A stretch of 64,000 nucleotides of DNA from Thalassovita sp. (GCA_017792425.1 CP051233.1:902402-966401); one strand, 5' to 3'; counted from the stretch's first letter, positions 51,715 to 60,772 are shown. Notes: generated by a model from the sequence alone, not told the origin. Translations and numbers: made by a program.

Positions 51715-51957
51715 ATGTTGGACAGGATCGAGGACGCGCTCTTCTGGGCGGTCAGTTCTCTTGTGGGGGCGATTGCCTCGGGCACGCTCTGGCTCATACG
51801 GCGGGTGATCACCAATCAAAAACAGATCGAATTACTGCAAGCCGAGCTCGGCACCAGAGAAAAACAGCGCGATGAGGATCGCGAGCGCATGGCCAAGATC
51901 GAATCCGGTGTCGAGCGGATCGAGGGCGTGCTCATGAAACGGGGAGCAGACAGATGA
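51715..51957 (+). CDS. phage membrane protein before the endolysin (holin-like)
   Basis: 80 residues: one transmembrane helix (about 10-28, ALFWAVSSLVGAIASGTLWLI) followed by a charged coiled coil (about 33-75, IELLQAELGTREKQRDEDRERMAKIESGVERIEG). It overlaps the endolysin gene by four bases. Size and place fit an accessory holin (pinholin or antiholin), but a single TM helix is not decisive. Confidence 0.7.
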   Translation: MLDRIEDALFWAVSSLVGAIASGTLWLIRRVITNQKQIELLQAELGTREKQRDEDRERMAKIESGVERIEGVLMKRGADR

Positions 51958-52454
51958 AATTTTACGGGAAAGCCGGGCTGGGTCTCGCCAGCGCGGCGGT
52001 GCTGGTCGCCGCCATTCCCGGTGTCCGTCACTGGGAGGGGCGCAGCCTGCGCGCCTATCAGGATATCGTCGGGGTCTGGACGATCTGTGACGGGGTCACC
52101 GCCGGGGTGAAGCCCGGTGATCTCGCCACCCCGGCGGATTGCGACGCGCGGCTGATGCGGGAACTGCGCCTTCATGCTGAAGGGCTCTCGGCCTGTATCG
52201 ACGATCCGCTCGAGGCGCAGATCCCGCGTCAGACCGCGGCAGCTCTTCTCTCCTGGACCTATAATGTCGGGGTGGGCGCTGCCTGCGGCTCAACCCTGGT
52301 GCGGCATCTGAATGCCGGGAACTGGGCCCGGGTCTGTCCCGAGCTCTCGCGCTGGACCCGGGCCGGCGGGCGGGTCATCCGCGGGCTTGTCAACCGCCGC
52401 GCCGCCGAGCGCGCCGATTGCGAGGCCGGACTGCATGAGGCGGGACTGATATGA
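51954..52454 (+). CDS. endolysin, GH24 lysozyme with SAR-type N-terminus
   Basis: 166 residues. An N-terminal weakly hydrophobic helix (about 6-22, GKAGLGLASAAVLVAAIP) resembles a signal-arrest-release segment. Catalytic triad by alignment to T4 lysozyme: Glu28, Asp37, Thr43 (WEGRSLRAYQDIVGVWTICDGVT). A helical C-terminal lobe holds LLSWTYNVGVGA. It cleaves peptidoglycan at lysis. Confidence 0.92.
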   Translation: MKFYGKAGLGLASAAVLVAAIPGVRHWEGRSLRAYQDIVGVWTICDGVTAGVKPGDLATPADCDARLMRELRLHAEGLSACIDDPLEAQIPRQTAAALLSWTYNVGVGAACGSTLVRHLNAGNWARVCPELSRWTRAGGRVIRGLVNRRAAERADCEAGLHEAGLI

Positions 52455-52705
52455 TCGGGCGGTTTGCGGTTCCGGTGATGATGGGGGTGCTGGGGGCGAC
52501 CCTCGGCTGGGGAGCGCTCCTGCATCGTGAGAACCGGCAGCTCGTTCGTCAGATATCCGTGCTCGAAGGGCAGATCTCAGGCTGTCAGGCCCGCGCCCGC
52601 AACATCACAAAGGACAAACAAAGCGATGCGACTGTTGCTGATCCCCGCACTTACCACGTGCCTGAGCGCTGGCTCCTGCCTGAGCCCGACGCCGCCCGCG
52701 ATTGA
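52451..52705 (+). CDS. inner-membrane spanin subunit (Rz-like)
   Basis: 84 residues: an N-terminal membrane helix (about 5-24, FAVPVMMGVLGATLGWGALL), a short coiled coil (QLVRQISVLEGQISGCQARARN), and a C-terminal tail. It overlaps the endolysin stop by four bases and contains the Rz1-like gene in another frame, the classical nested spanin pair. Bridges the inner to the outer membrane at lysis. Confidence 0.85.
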   Translation: MIGRFAVPVMMGVLGATLGWGALLHRENRQLVRQISVLEGQISGCQARARNITKDKQSDATVADPRTYHVPERWLLPEPDAARD

Positions 52706-52847
52706 AGCGGCGCTCTTCTGCGATGTCGAGGAACCCCGGAGGTTTGCCCAGGACGAGATTGACTGGCGTAGTGAAAACGCGCCGTGGAACCTCGCGCGGG
52801 ACTTCAGGACCAACCTCAGTTGGGAACGGGAGTGTGAGGGAGGGTAG
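52626..52847 (+). CDS. outer-membrane spanin lipoprotein (Rz1-like), nested
   Basis: 73 residues starting within the Rz-like gene in a different frame. The signal LLLIPALTTCLSAGSC ends with a lipobox-like AGSC, so Cys (about residue 18) should be lipidated. A short tail follows. Completes the spanin pair and is the last phage gene. Confidence 0.75.
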   Translation: MRLLLIPALTTCLSAGSCLSPTPPAIEAALFCDVEEPRRFAQDEIDWRSENAPWNLARDFRTNLSWERECEGG

Positions 52848-53421
52848 TGCCAACTTGAAAATGTGCCGCTCCAACAAGTCAGGCACTAAAGACATACAGA
52901 CCAAACACATTGCGAAAGCGCCTCGGAAGTTTGATCTCGCTTCTTTCGAGTTTGCAGTTTCACATTCCACCTTTGTCCAACATCCTCCAGTGGGTTATCG
53001 ATAGGCCCTACCCACCGCAATCGTCCGTACCGTTGTATGAAATGAGAGCTCCGTGCGCTGTGTCGTTGCTTAGCTTGCGCCAAATGGCACGATAAACCAA
53101 ATGGGCTCCGTTCGCGGCTGGATGAAAGTTCAGTTTTAGGTCAACGGGTCATACAGATCGGTTCTTGGAAAATTCTTACGCGAAATCGGGCGTAGAGCCC
53201 TCGACAGTCGGTCAAGGTGCGGACATTTCCGATGCCGGATTGACTGTATAGCGCGTTGATATTTGACCTGAACACTCCTTGACCAGCATGCGTGTCAATA
53301 GAGGCAGCAGATTGCGTAAATCGAAAACTTATAGCGATAAAATGCTAATAATTCGCTAAATATTGAGAGTATTTGAAATTTCAGATGAGCATTTCCGGGG
53401 TACATCGAAACAAGCAGTATA
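52848..53421. other. 574-base interval between the prophage and IS3
   Basis: Lower GC than the phage, no supported gene on either strand. It probably contains the right prophage attachment junction and then original chromosomal DNA. The last part has AT-rich TATAGCGATAAAATGCTAATAA and is the former upstream region of the pyruvate dehydrogenase-like gene, separated from it by IS3. Confidence 0.5.
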
Positions 53422-53459
53422 TGGACCTGTCGCGGTTTGATGCCGCCCCGAGTGCTCGT

Positions 53460-54317
53460 TTAAGCCACTTTCCGTTCGAAAGCGACGGGACTTTTCCAGC
53501 CCAGTGCTGAGTGCCTTCGACGCGGATTGTAGAACCCATTGATGTATTCGAAGATGGCCATCTCAGCCCGCTGCCGCGTTTCCCATGATCGCCGCCAGAT
53601 CAGCTCGGCCTTGATGGTCTTGAAGAACGTCTCGACCGCCGCGTTGTCATAGCAATTACCCTTGCCGCTCATCGATACCTTGAACCCGTGCTTGCGCAGG
53701 AGTTTCTGGTAGTCGTGTGAACAATATTGCGACCCACGATCCGTGTGATGAATGCAGCCTTTGGGTGGTTGCCGGAACGCGATGGCCATCTTCAACGCCC
53801 GGATCGCGAGGTCACGCTTCATGCGGTTACTCGCAGCCCAGCCGATGACGCGTCGGGAATGCAGATCCAAGATCACGGCAAGATACAACCAGCCCTCGCG
53901 CGTCCAGACATAGCTGATGTCACCGGCCCATTTCTGGTTTGGTTGATCCGCCGTGAAGTTCCGATCCAATAGGTTGGGCGCAATGTTGAACTTGTGATCG
54001 CTGTCGGTCGTCACCTTATGTTTGCGTGTTCTCACAACAGATATGCCGTTCTGACGCATCAATCTGCCAACACGGCGGTGCCCGACATCCAAGCCGATCT
54101 CCTTCAGCTCTTCCGTCATCCGCGGCCTGCCGTAGCTGCCCAGGCTGAGACGGGACTGTTCTTTGATATGTGCCAGCGTCACCAGATCAGACCGCTGTCT
54201 GCGGCTGGCTGGCCGACTGCGGAAAGCCCGCAACCCACGCGCACTCACGTCCATAACCTTACACAAGCGTTCTGTTGGAAACTGATTACGGTGTTCTTCA
54301 ATGAACCTAAACCTCAC
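53460..54317 (-). CDS. IS3 transposase OrfB (DDE integrase core)
   Basis: 285 residues, starting at a GTG. HTH_21 region KVMDVSARGLRAFRSRP and DDE core WAGDISYVWTREGWLYLAVILDLHSRRVIGWA, then HHTDRGSQYCS and SGKGNCYDNAAVETFFKTIKAEL. Normally made by -1 frameshift from OrfA; here OrfA is split by IS110, so transposition in cis is impossible. Confidence 0.9.
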   Translation of the reverse strand: MRFRFIEEHRNQFPTERLCKVMDVSARGLRAFRSRPASRRQRSDLVTLAHIKEQSRLSLGSYGRPRMTEELKEIGLDVGHRRVGRLMRQNGISVVRTRKHKVTTDSDHKFNIAPNLLDRNFTADQPNQKWAGDISYVWTREGWLYLAVILDLHSRRVIGWAASNRMKRDLAIRALKMAIAFRQPPKGCIHHTDRGSQYCSHDYQKLLRKHGFKVSMSGKGNCYDNAAVETFFKTIKAELIWRRSWETRQRAEMAIFEYINGFYNPRRRHSALGWKSPVAFERKVA

Positions 54318-54350
54318 GGCTTTTGGCTCGCGAAGAACACCGTGGCCTTC

Positions 54351-55712
54351 CTAAGAAACAGCCGGTTCAGGCAGAACGGGTTCCAAGGCGTAACCCAATG
54401 TCCTAGCGCGCCGCTGGAGGTTGGTGAGAACACGTTGCCGGTGCCTCTCGTCGTAGGCTGCGGCACCCTGATCCCGATAGGTCATTCCGTGCCGGACGGC
54501 GTTGTAGAACAGGACGGCGATCTTGCGGGCGGTCGCCGTCACCGCCTTCTGCTTGCCGATCCGCGCCGAGAGACGGCGATAGAAGGCGCCCAGAGCGGTG
54601 TCGCTGCGTCCGATGGTTGTGGCGGCCAACCGCAACAGGGCCGCCGCTCGGCTTGAGGAGCGCCGCGTCTTCGACGACAGAAGCTTGCCGCCCGAGATCT
54701 TGTTGCCCGGCGCCAGGCAGAGCCAGGATGTGAAGTGCTTCGCCGTCTTCCACGCGCTCAGATCGGTTCCACACTCGGCCACCAGCTTCAGCGCCAGCGA
54801 AGGTCCGAGGCCGTGGATCTGGGTCAGGTCAGTTCCCAACACGCGATAGAGCGCCGCCCGTACGTCGAAGGCCGGTGCATTGACCTGCCTGCCTTTGATG
54901 CGGGCCTTCTGGAGCGGCGGCAGATCGTCCCCTCCCTTGACTGAGAGGGAGGCAACAGCCTCTTCCAGCCGCTGATCGCATTCCTCGATCTTGGCTTTGT
55001 AGAAGTCGTAAAGTTCGAGCGACTGCGCCAGAGCGAAGACGTGTTCCGCCCGATCGTTGCCCACAAGTGCCGCGCGGATCGTCTCCGGCGAGGATTTGCA
55101 CCGCACATCACGGTATTCGGCCAGCACGTCCGGATCGCGCTCACCCGCGACAATGGCACGGATGATCTTCATGCCGGTCGCACCGGTGATGTCGGAGACC
55201 ACGTGATGGAGTTGCAGGTTCATCTCCATCAGGGCCTTTTGCATATGTTGGATATGTGCCGCCGCATATTCCGTCAGGCGTTCGCGCTGGCGCATGTAAG
55301 CACGCAGGGTGGCGATCTCGGCTTCGGGGCGGAAGCTACCACGCAGCAGGCCGTAGGAATGCAACTGGCGCAGCCACCCTGCATCGCTGACATCGGTTTT
55401 GCGGCCGGGCACGTTCTTGGCATAACGGGCGTTCACCAGGATCACCTCGAAGCCTCGGGCCTCGAGGATCTCGAACGCCGGTATCCAGTACACGCCGGTG
55501 GATTCCATGGCCACGCTGGTGACGCCGCAAGACCGGAACCAGTCTGCGAGGTCGTGCAGATCCTGGGTGAACGTGCCGAAGGCGCGCACCGGCATGTCAC
55601 AGGTAGATGGGTTCACTGCCGCCATGTGCATCGTGGATCCGATGTCGATCGCGGCCGCATCGGGATTGACCATCTTCAAGTCCGGGTGGCCGCCGGTTGT
55701 CGGTCTGGGCAT
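54351..55712 (-). CDS. IS110 transposase (DEDD recombinase)
   Basis: 453 residues. N-terminal DEDD RuvC-like domain: AAAIDIGSTMHMAAV (Asp), VAMESTGVYWIPAFEILEARG (Glu), NARYAKNVPGRKTDVSDAGWL (Asp). C-terminal Tnp20 domain: LTQIHGLGPSLALKLVAECGTDLSAW and LAPGNKISGGKLLSSKTRR. The stop codon TAG is at the very element edge and partly formed by the shared core. It works with a bridge RNA. Confidence 0.92.
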   Translation of the reverse strand: MPRPTTGGHPDLKMVNPDAAAIDIGSTMHMAAVNPSTCDMPVRAFGTFTQDLHDLADWFRSCGVTSVAMESTGVYWIPAFEILEARGFEVILVNARYAKNVPGRKTDVSDAGWLRQLHSYGLLRGSFRPEAEIATLRAYMRQRERLTEYAAAHIQHMQKALMEMNLQLHHVVSDITGATGMKIIRAIVAGERDPDVLAEYRDVRCKSSPETIRAALVGNDRAEHVFALAQSLELYDFYKAKIEECDQRLEEAVASLSVKGGDDLPPLQKARIKGRQVNAPAFDVRAALYRVLGTDLTQIHGLGPSLALKLVAECGTDLSAWKTAKHFTSWLCLAPGNKISGGKLLSSKTRRSSSRAAALLRLAATTIGRSDTALGAFYRRLSARIGKQKAVTATARKIAVLFYNAVRHGMTYRDQGAAAYDERHRQRVLTNLQRRARTLGYALEPVLPEPAVS

Positions 55713-55948
55713 GACATCTCCTCCGTTCAGAACGAAGGGCGTGGGCCATGCAAGTTCGTCATCTTCCTAACCGGGATCACCGCGAGCGCGCCGTCACCAC
55801 TCTCAAGTGCGCATCAGCCCATGTGCCACGTTTTTTAACGGGATCCAGCCCACCAATAAGCCATCGGCAACTGCCCTTCGCCAAGAGCATACCATAAGCT
55901 GTTGCTACCGCGCACAGGCGGGCTGCGGCCCGGAACGGTTTTTTAAGA
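54352..55948 (-). mobile_element. IS110-family element inside IS3
   Basis: About 1.6 kb. It interrupts IS3 orfA: the 5-prime part (EREILK) is right of it and the 3-prime part (RKATVFFASQKP, stop) is left at about 54315-54350. Both junctions share TAAGA (54352-54356 and 55944-55948), the small shared core typical of IS110. No terminal repeats or target duplication are seen, as expected. Confidence 0.85.
55713..55948 (-). ncRNA. candidate IS110 bridge RNA region
   Basis: 236 bases of non-coding DNA upstream of the transposase and inside the IS110 boundary. In the IS110 group the left-end non-coding region encodes the bridge RNA with two loops for target and donor recognition (about 180 bases in IS621). 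The size and place match; the loop pairing has not been worked out. Confidence 0.5.
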
Positions 55949-56180
55949 TTTCCCTTTCCTCCTTGAGAATGCGGTTCTCGCGTCGAAGCCGATCATTCTC
56001 TTGGGCAAGGCTCAAATCTTCCTTCGACACTACGTCCGTGTCTCGGTGCGCTGTGATCCACTTGTTCAGCGTCGACATCCCGACACCCAGATCGTCAGCC
56101 ACCTGTTTGCGCGTCAGCCCACTGGTCAGCGCAATGCGCACCGCATCCTTGCGGAATTCGTCAGTTCTTCCACGTCCCAT
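55945..56180 (-). pseudogene. IS3 OrfA, split by IS110
   Basis: The N-terminal 79 or so residues are intact: RTDEFRKDAVRIALTSGLTRKQVADDLGVGMSTLNKWI is the HTH, followed by a leucine-zipper helix. At EREILK the frame enters IS110. The rest of OrfA is on the far side. Not functional. Confidence 0.88.
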
Positions 56181-56259
56181 AGTTCGTCTCCTTTGTTGCA
56201 GTAAATGCTATCAAAGGGGCGGCATCAAACCGCGACAGGTCCAATAGGGAGAAGTTGCC

Positions 56260-57497
56260 ATGCCTACGGATTATCTCAAAACTCTCGAACAGCGGCTTTT
56301 GTGGCTCTTCCACTGGATGATCCACAACGCCAATCATATCCGCCCCAAAGAGGACGCGATCAAGATTGGGGGGCATCAGGCGTCGTCAGCCTCGATGGTG
56401 TCGATCATGACTGCGCTCTATTTCTCGGCTCTGCGGCCAGAAGACCGCGTCGCTGTCAAGCCGCACGCCGGGCCGGTTTTTCACGCCATACAGTATCTTA
56501 TGGGAAACCAGACCCGCGAGAAGATGGAAGCCTTCCGTGGCCTTGGCGGGGTTCAATCCTATCCTTCCAGAACCAAAGACGTCGATGACGTTGATTTCTC
56601 GACTGGGTCGGTCGGGCTAGGTGTCGCTGTGACATCTTTCGCATCTATCATTCAGGACTATTTCGCTGCGAAACCGTGGGGCGTGAACACTCCCAAAGGA
56701 CGAATGGTGGCGCTTGTCGGTGACGCCGAGTTGGACGAGGGCAATGTATATGAGTGCCTTCAGGAAGGTTGGAAAAACGATCTGCGCAATACCTGGTGGA
56801 TTATCGACTATAACCGTCAGTCGCTTGACGGTATTGTTAGAGAAGGGCTGTTCCAACGGATCGAGAACATTTTCACCGCATTTGGTTGGGATGTGGTGAA
56901 AGTCAAATACGGTGCTCTGCAACGGGCGGCCTTTGATGAACCCGGCGGTGGGGCGCTGCGCGAATGGATCGACCGGTGCCCGAACCAACTTTATTCTGCC
57001 TTGACCTATCAGGGCGGCGCGGTCTGGCGCAAACACCTGATGGACGACCTCGGGGATCAGGGGCCGGTCAGCGATCTGATCGCACGGCGGACAGATCGCG
57101 AGCTGGCCGAGCTTATGGAGAATCTTGGCGGGAATTGCGTCCACACAATGGCAGAAACCTTTGCCGCAATCGATCATGATCGCCCGGTCTGTTTCCTTGC
57201 TTATACGATCAAGGGGTGGGGAACACCGATTGCAGGCCATAAGGACAACCACGGCGGACTGATGACCAAATCCCAGATGGACGCATGGCAGACGCATATG
57301 CAAGTTCCGCAAGGGGAGGAATGGGAGCCATTCGCCGGCGTTGCGGATGTGGAGGTCCTTAAGGCATTTCTGGATCAGGTGCCGTTTTTCTCTAGGGGGC
57401 GTCGGCGGTTTGCGGATGACCGTCTTGAAGTTCCGGCCATTGGCATAGAAACCGCCCAGAACCTGTTCAGACGAACCAAACCACCTCTGACCACATT
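56260..57497 (+). pseudogene. pyruvate dehydrogenase E1-like (homodimeric AceE type), 3-prime truncated
   Basis: About 412 residues of a thiamine diphosphate E1: FHWMIHNANHIRPKEDAIKIGGHQASSASMVSIMTALYF, HAGPVFHAIQYLMG, and the ThDP motif LVGDAELDEGNVYECLQEGW (Gly-Asp), then the IIDYNRQSLDG helix and AYTIKGWGTPIAGHKDNHGGLM. The frame then runs into antisense istB sequence near 57497. The gene is normally about 800-900 residues, so half is missing. IS3 lies 13 bases before its start. Not expected to be functional. Confidence 0.85.
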
Positions 57498-57893
57498 GAA
57501 GAACCGACCCCGGCGGCCCTCCCGGATGCATGTCCGGGCGATTCTGACGGCGAGATGGGTTTTGCCGGTACCTGTGCCTCCGATCAGGACAAGGTTGCGT
57601 TGGTGATCCAGGAAGTCGCCGGTGGCCAGGACGCGGATCAGCGTCTCGTTGACTTGGGCCGCCTCGAAGTCGAGCTCTTCCAGTTCCTTGGCGAGCGGCA
57701 GTTTGGCGATGGTCATCTGGTATTTGACTGACCGGGCCTGCTTCTCTCGGATCTCGGCGGTCAGCAGATCGCCGATGATCCGCTGGGGCTCGTGCTGGCG
57801 TTTAACGGCGGTGGTCAGCACCTCGTCATAGGCGGCCTTCATTCCGTAGAGCCGCAGCTTCCCCATCGCGTTGATTACGTCGGATCGTTCCAT
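57498..57893 (-). pseudogene. istB: IS21 helper ATPase IstB, truncated
   Basis: About 132 residues of IstB: ERSDVINAMGKLRLYGMKAAYDEVLTTA, then Walker A VLIGGTGTGKTHLAVRIARTCI. The family sequence would continue after RFFNVV with DLVNRLE; here it ends and antisense E1-like codons follow. The Walker B part is lost. Not functional. Confidence 0.88.
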
Positions 57894-59400
57894 CTGTTTG
57901 TCTCCTCAAGCTGTCATATCGGTTGCAGTCGGCAATGGGCTCGCAGGCCAGCTTCAGCGCATCCGGTGTGGCGATTGTCAGGGGCGGTGGCGGCTCGCGG
58001 CGCCGGGCCAGGATGTTGAGCACGACCCCGGCGGAATGGACGTTGTGGGCAAGAGCTTCAGCACAAGCCGCTTCGACGGCATCGACCCCATCGGTCAGCA
58101 CGGTGCTCAGGAAGTCGACCATCTGCCGGTCGCCGCCAGGCTGGCGTTCCAGTTTGCGCCACACGCGACGGATCGGGAGCGGCAAGTCCCATTCCTTGAA
58201 GCGCGCCCCGTTGCGCAAGGCGCCGGGTTTGCGGGCCAGGACGGGGATGTAATGCAGGGGATCGAAGATCGTTTTGTCCCGCCCTAGGAGGGCCCGCTCA
58301 TGCTGGCCAACGATTTGCCCATCCTGCCAGCATTCCAGCCGATCGGCGTAAGCCCTGATCTCGACCGGCCGCCCCACGGCACGGGCATCGACCGAGTATC
58401 GGTTCTTGTCGAACCGCACGATGCAAGTCTTGGACACCGAGGCCGGGAGCGCATGGAATCCATCGAACGGGCCGATGTAAGGCACAAGGTTCGGGTGTTC
58501 TTCTTCGAACACCTCCCAGATCGTTCTGTCCCGCAGTTCCGGGTGCTTGTTCGCCTTCGCGTAATCCCGGCACCGGTCTTCCAGCCAGGCGTTCAACTCG
58601 GCATAGGATCTGAACTTGGGACGCGGCACAAAGAAGCGCCGCCGGATCACGCCCACCTGGTTCTCGACCTGACCTTTCTCCCAACCGGAGGCCGGGGGGC
58701 AGGCCACCGGATCGACCAGGTAATGCCCGCACATCTGCTGGAACCGCCGGTTATAGGCCCGATCCTTGCCGACAAAGATCGCATCCACAGCGGCCTTCAT
58801 GTTGTCATAGATGCCCCGGGCGCAGGCCCCACCGAAGAAGGCGAACGCCTTGTCGCGGGCATCAAAGACCATCTCCTGCGTCTCACGCGGATAGGCCCGG
58901 ACAAACGGCATCCGGCAATAGCTCAGGCGGACATGCGCGACCTTGACGGTCGTGGTGACGCCATCGATCAGGACAACCTCGTGGCTCCAGTCGAACTGAT
59001 AGGCTTCCCCAGGGTCAAAGCTCAGCGGCACATAAGCCGCGGCGGAGGCTTCCCGGGCCGCCTTCGACCAACCCGCCGCATAGCGACGCACCGCATCATA
59101 GCTGCCGTCATAACCCCGGTTGCGCAGCTCTTCGTAAATCCGAACCAGTGTCAGCCGCTGGCGTTTGGGTTGCCGGTCATTCTCGGCCAGCATCTCATCC
59201 AGAACGGACCGCCACGGGTCGATCTTGGGGCGGGGTTGGCTGGTTCGATCATAGCTGAACTCGGTTGCCCCGGACCGCACCACCTTCCGCACCGTGTTCC
59301 GTGATACCCGTAGTTCCCGGCAGATCTGCTTGATTGGTTTCCTCTGAATGAAATACGCCCGCCTGATCTTCGCAATCGTCTCCACAACCAACATCCCCAA
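57826..59400 (-). CDS. istA: IS21 transposase IstA
   Basis: 524 residues. HTH IKQICRELRVSRNTVRKVVRSG, DDE core FDWSHEVVLIDGVTTTVKVAHVRLSY, YDNMKAAVDAIF and GWEKGQVENQVGVIRRRF (Glu), and C-terminal YDSLRR. The last residues overlap the istB start by 68 bases. Intact by reading, but without IstB and the left end the element cannot move on its own. Confidence 0.92.
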   Translation of the reverse strand: MGMLVVETIAKIRRAYFIQRKPIKQICRELRVSRNTVRKVVRSGATEFSYDRTSQPRPKIDPWRSVLDEMLAENDRQPKRQRLTLVRIYEELRNRGYDGSYDAVRRYAAGWSKAAREASAAAYVPLSFDPGEAYQFDWSHEVVLIDGVTTTVKVAHVRLSYCRMPFVRAYPRETQEMVFDARDKAFAFFGGACARGIYDNMKAAVDAIFVGKDRAYNRRFQQMCGHYLVDPVACPPASGWEKGQVENQVGVIRRRFFVPRPKFRSYAELNAWLEDRCRDYAKANKHPELRDRTIWEVFEEEHPNLVPYIGPFDGFHALPASVSKTCIVRFDKNRYSVDARAVGRPVEIRAYADRLECWQDGQIVGQHERALLGRDKTIFDPLHYIPVLARKPGALRNGARFKEWDLPLPIRRVWRKLERQPGGDRQMVDFLSTVLTDGVDAVEAACAEALAHNVHSAGVVLNILARRREPPPPLTIATPDALKLACEPIADCNRYDSLRRQTDGTIRRNQRDGEAAALRNEGRL

Positions 59401-59448
59401 CTCGCTCCCTCAAATCCGTCGAGGAAGCTTCTGAACAGAAATATCAGG

Positions 59449-59504
59449 GGGGTCACTTTTGGACGCCGATTACCCCAATACAGGGGTCAATCTTGCATGC
59501 CGGT
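59449..59504. repeat. IS21-type terminal repeats, right end
   Basis: GGGGTCACTTTTGGACGCCG (59449 onward) and GGGGTCAATCTTGCATGCCG (59483 onward) are related copies, the multiple-repeat pattern of IS21 ends. The outer boundary is uncertain, either near 59482 (CA) or near 59505. Confidence 0.65.
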
Positions 59505-59505
59505 T

Positions 59506-59781
59506 CACACACATTCTCTTCGCGCTCGACCCATTCACGGCGTGCCAGGTCCAGCATCATCTTGTTGAGGCTGGCGGTGGCCTTGAAGACCAGGCTATCC
59601 AGTTGCGAGGTTGGCCGACAAGAAGTGTGAGTTGAGAAAAACTAAATGACATGGCAAAGAAAGAAATTGCCACACACCCCACCGACCCATACCCTTTTTG
59701 CGTGTCTGAACGTGTCGTTCCAGTTCGAAAGCACCCGAGACCGGATCAACCTCGACACCTGAACAATGGTTGGGAGACCCT
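59506..59781. other. 276-base interval before the Bug gene
   Basis: On the minus strand 59515-59610 reads LDSLVFKATASLNKMMLDLARREWVEREENV, which could be a leftover of another transposition-related gene cut by IS21; this is weak. The right part should hold the promoter of the Bug gene. Confidence 0.35.
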
Positions 59782-60762
59782 ATGAAAAAGCGAATTTCCG
59801 TAGCGCTGATCGGCGCGGTGCTGGCGATGGCCGGCATGGCACCGGCGCAAGCCCAAGATGACTTCCCCTCCAAGGAGGTGACGATTGTCGTTCCCTATTC
59901 ACCCGGCGGGATCGCCGATACCTTCACCCGCGCGGTCGCCGACCGGTTGCAGGAGGCCCTCGGCCAGCCGGTGATCGTCGACAACCGCCCCGGCGCCAGC
60001 CAGATGGTCGGCGCAATGGCCGTGGTCGAGGCCGAGGCCGATGGGCACACCCTGTTTCTGGGCTCGACCACCAGCCTCGCCGTCAACGTGCACACCCAGA
60101 AGAACCTGCGCTATGATCCGCTCAAGGATCTGACGCCGGTGACTTTGGGCATGACGATGCCGCTGTTTCTGGTGGTGAACCCCGAGGTGCCCGCCGACAG
60201 TGTCGAAGAGCTGGTCGCGATGCTGCGCGCCGAGCCCGGCAAGTTCACCTTTGCCTCGATCGGCAATGGCTCGTCGACTCATATGGCCGGCGAGATGTTC
60301 ATGCAGATGACCGACACCGACATGGTTCACGTGCCTTACAAAGGATCGACCCCGGCGGTTGCCGATCTGGTAGCCGGGCGGGTCACGATGAATTTCGATG
60401 TTGGCAAGACCAGCCTGCCGCTGGTGGAATCCGGCGATCTGAAGGTTCTGGCCGTGGGCAGCAAGGATCGCTTCTCGCAACTGCCTGATCTGCCCACCGT
60501 GGCCGAAGCCGGCGTGCCCGGATATCAGGCCACCGTCTGGTTCGGCTTTGCGACGACCGCGGGCACACCGCAGCCGATCGTGGACCGTCTGTCGGCGGAA
60601 ATCGGTGAGATTCTGCGCACCGAAAAGATGCGGGCGACGTTTGCCCCCTCGGCCATCGAACTGACCCCGAACACCTCCGCGGAGTTCCGCGAGATGATCC
60701 AGGGCGAGATCGACCGCTGGGGCGAGGTTCTGCGCCGCGCCGGGCTTCAGCCGAAGGGCTGA
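59782..60762 (+). CDS. Bug/TctC-family periplasmic binding protein
   Basis: 326 residues. Signal peptide MKKRISVALIGAVLAMAGMAPAQAQ, then the Bug hallmarks FPSKEVTIVVPYSPGGIADTFTRAVAD, VDNRPGASQMVGAMAVVEA, YDPLKDLTPVTLG, FTFASIGNGSSTHMAGEM, and HVPYKGSTPAVADLVAGRV. Binds an organic acid or aromatic carboxylate for a tripartite (TctABC) transporter. The transporter subunits are not seen here. Probably scavenges the substrate for the downstream catabolic genes. Confidence 0.92.
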   Translation: MKKRISVALIGAVLAMAGMAPAQAQDDFPSKEVTIVVPYSPGGIADTFTRAVADRLQEALGQPVIVDNRPGASQMVGAMAVVEAEADGHTLFLGSTTSLAVNVHTQKNLRYDPLKDLTPVTLGMTMPLFLVVNPEVPADSVEELVAMLRAEPGKFTFASIGNGSSTHMAGEMFMQMTDTDMVHVPYKGSTPAVADLVAGRVTMNFDVGKTSLPLVESGDLKVLAVGSKDRFSQLPDLPTVAEAGVPGYQATVWFGFATTAGTPQPIVDRLSAEIGEILRTEKMRATFAPSAIELTPNTSAEFREMIQGEIDRWGEVLRRAGLQPKG

Positions 60763-60772
60763 TCCTGCATCC

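Larger units (their letters stand above)
8419..52847. mobile_element. siphovirus-type prophage, nearly complete gene set
   Basis: Contiguous phage genes run from the HTH/serine recombinase pair at the left to the spanin genes at the right: integration, S24 repressor, recombination and replication, terminase, portal, protease-capsid, head-tail joining, tail tube, frameshifted chaperones, tape measure, tail tip and lysis. Boundaries given are the outermost phage genes; the true attachment sites probably lie in 8228-8418 and 52848-53421, but no matching pair could be found by eye. The terminase large-subunit frame is broken, so the prophage may not package DNA unless it uses a split intein. Confidence 0.9.
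53422..56243 (-). mobile_element. IS3-family element, interrupted by IS110
   Basis: Perfect 28-bp terminal inverted repeats at 53422-53449 and 56216-56243 (outer ends TGGACCTGTCGCGG). A 3-bp target duplication ATA lies at 53419-53421 and 56244-56246. It contains orfA and orfB on the minus strand; without the IS110 insertion it would be about 1.23 kb, the normal IS3 size. It was inserted just upstream of the ribosome site of the next gene. Confidence 0.95.
57498..59505 (-). mobile_element. IS21-family element, left part deleted
   Basis: istA and the start of istB on the minus strand, with IS21-type repeats at its right end. The istB 3-prime part and the left inverted repeat are gone, exactly where the truncated E1-like gene begins. 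It suggests an IS-driven deletion. Confidence 0.85.

Noticed and set aside
52886..53083. Short minus-strand frame right of the spanins
   Set aside because: No family likeness, no ribosome site, lies in the probable attachment region.
57375..57606. C-terminal extension of the E1-like frame as real coding sequence
   Set aside because: From about 57498 it is antisense to istB codons (GRFFNVV), so it is a fusion by deletion.
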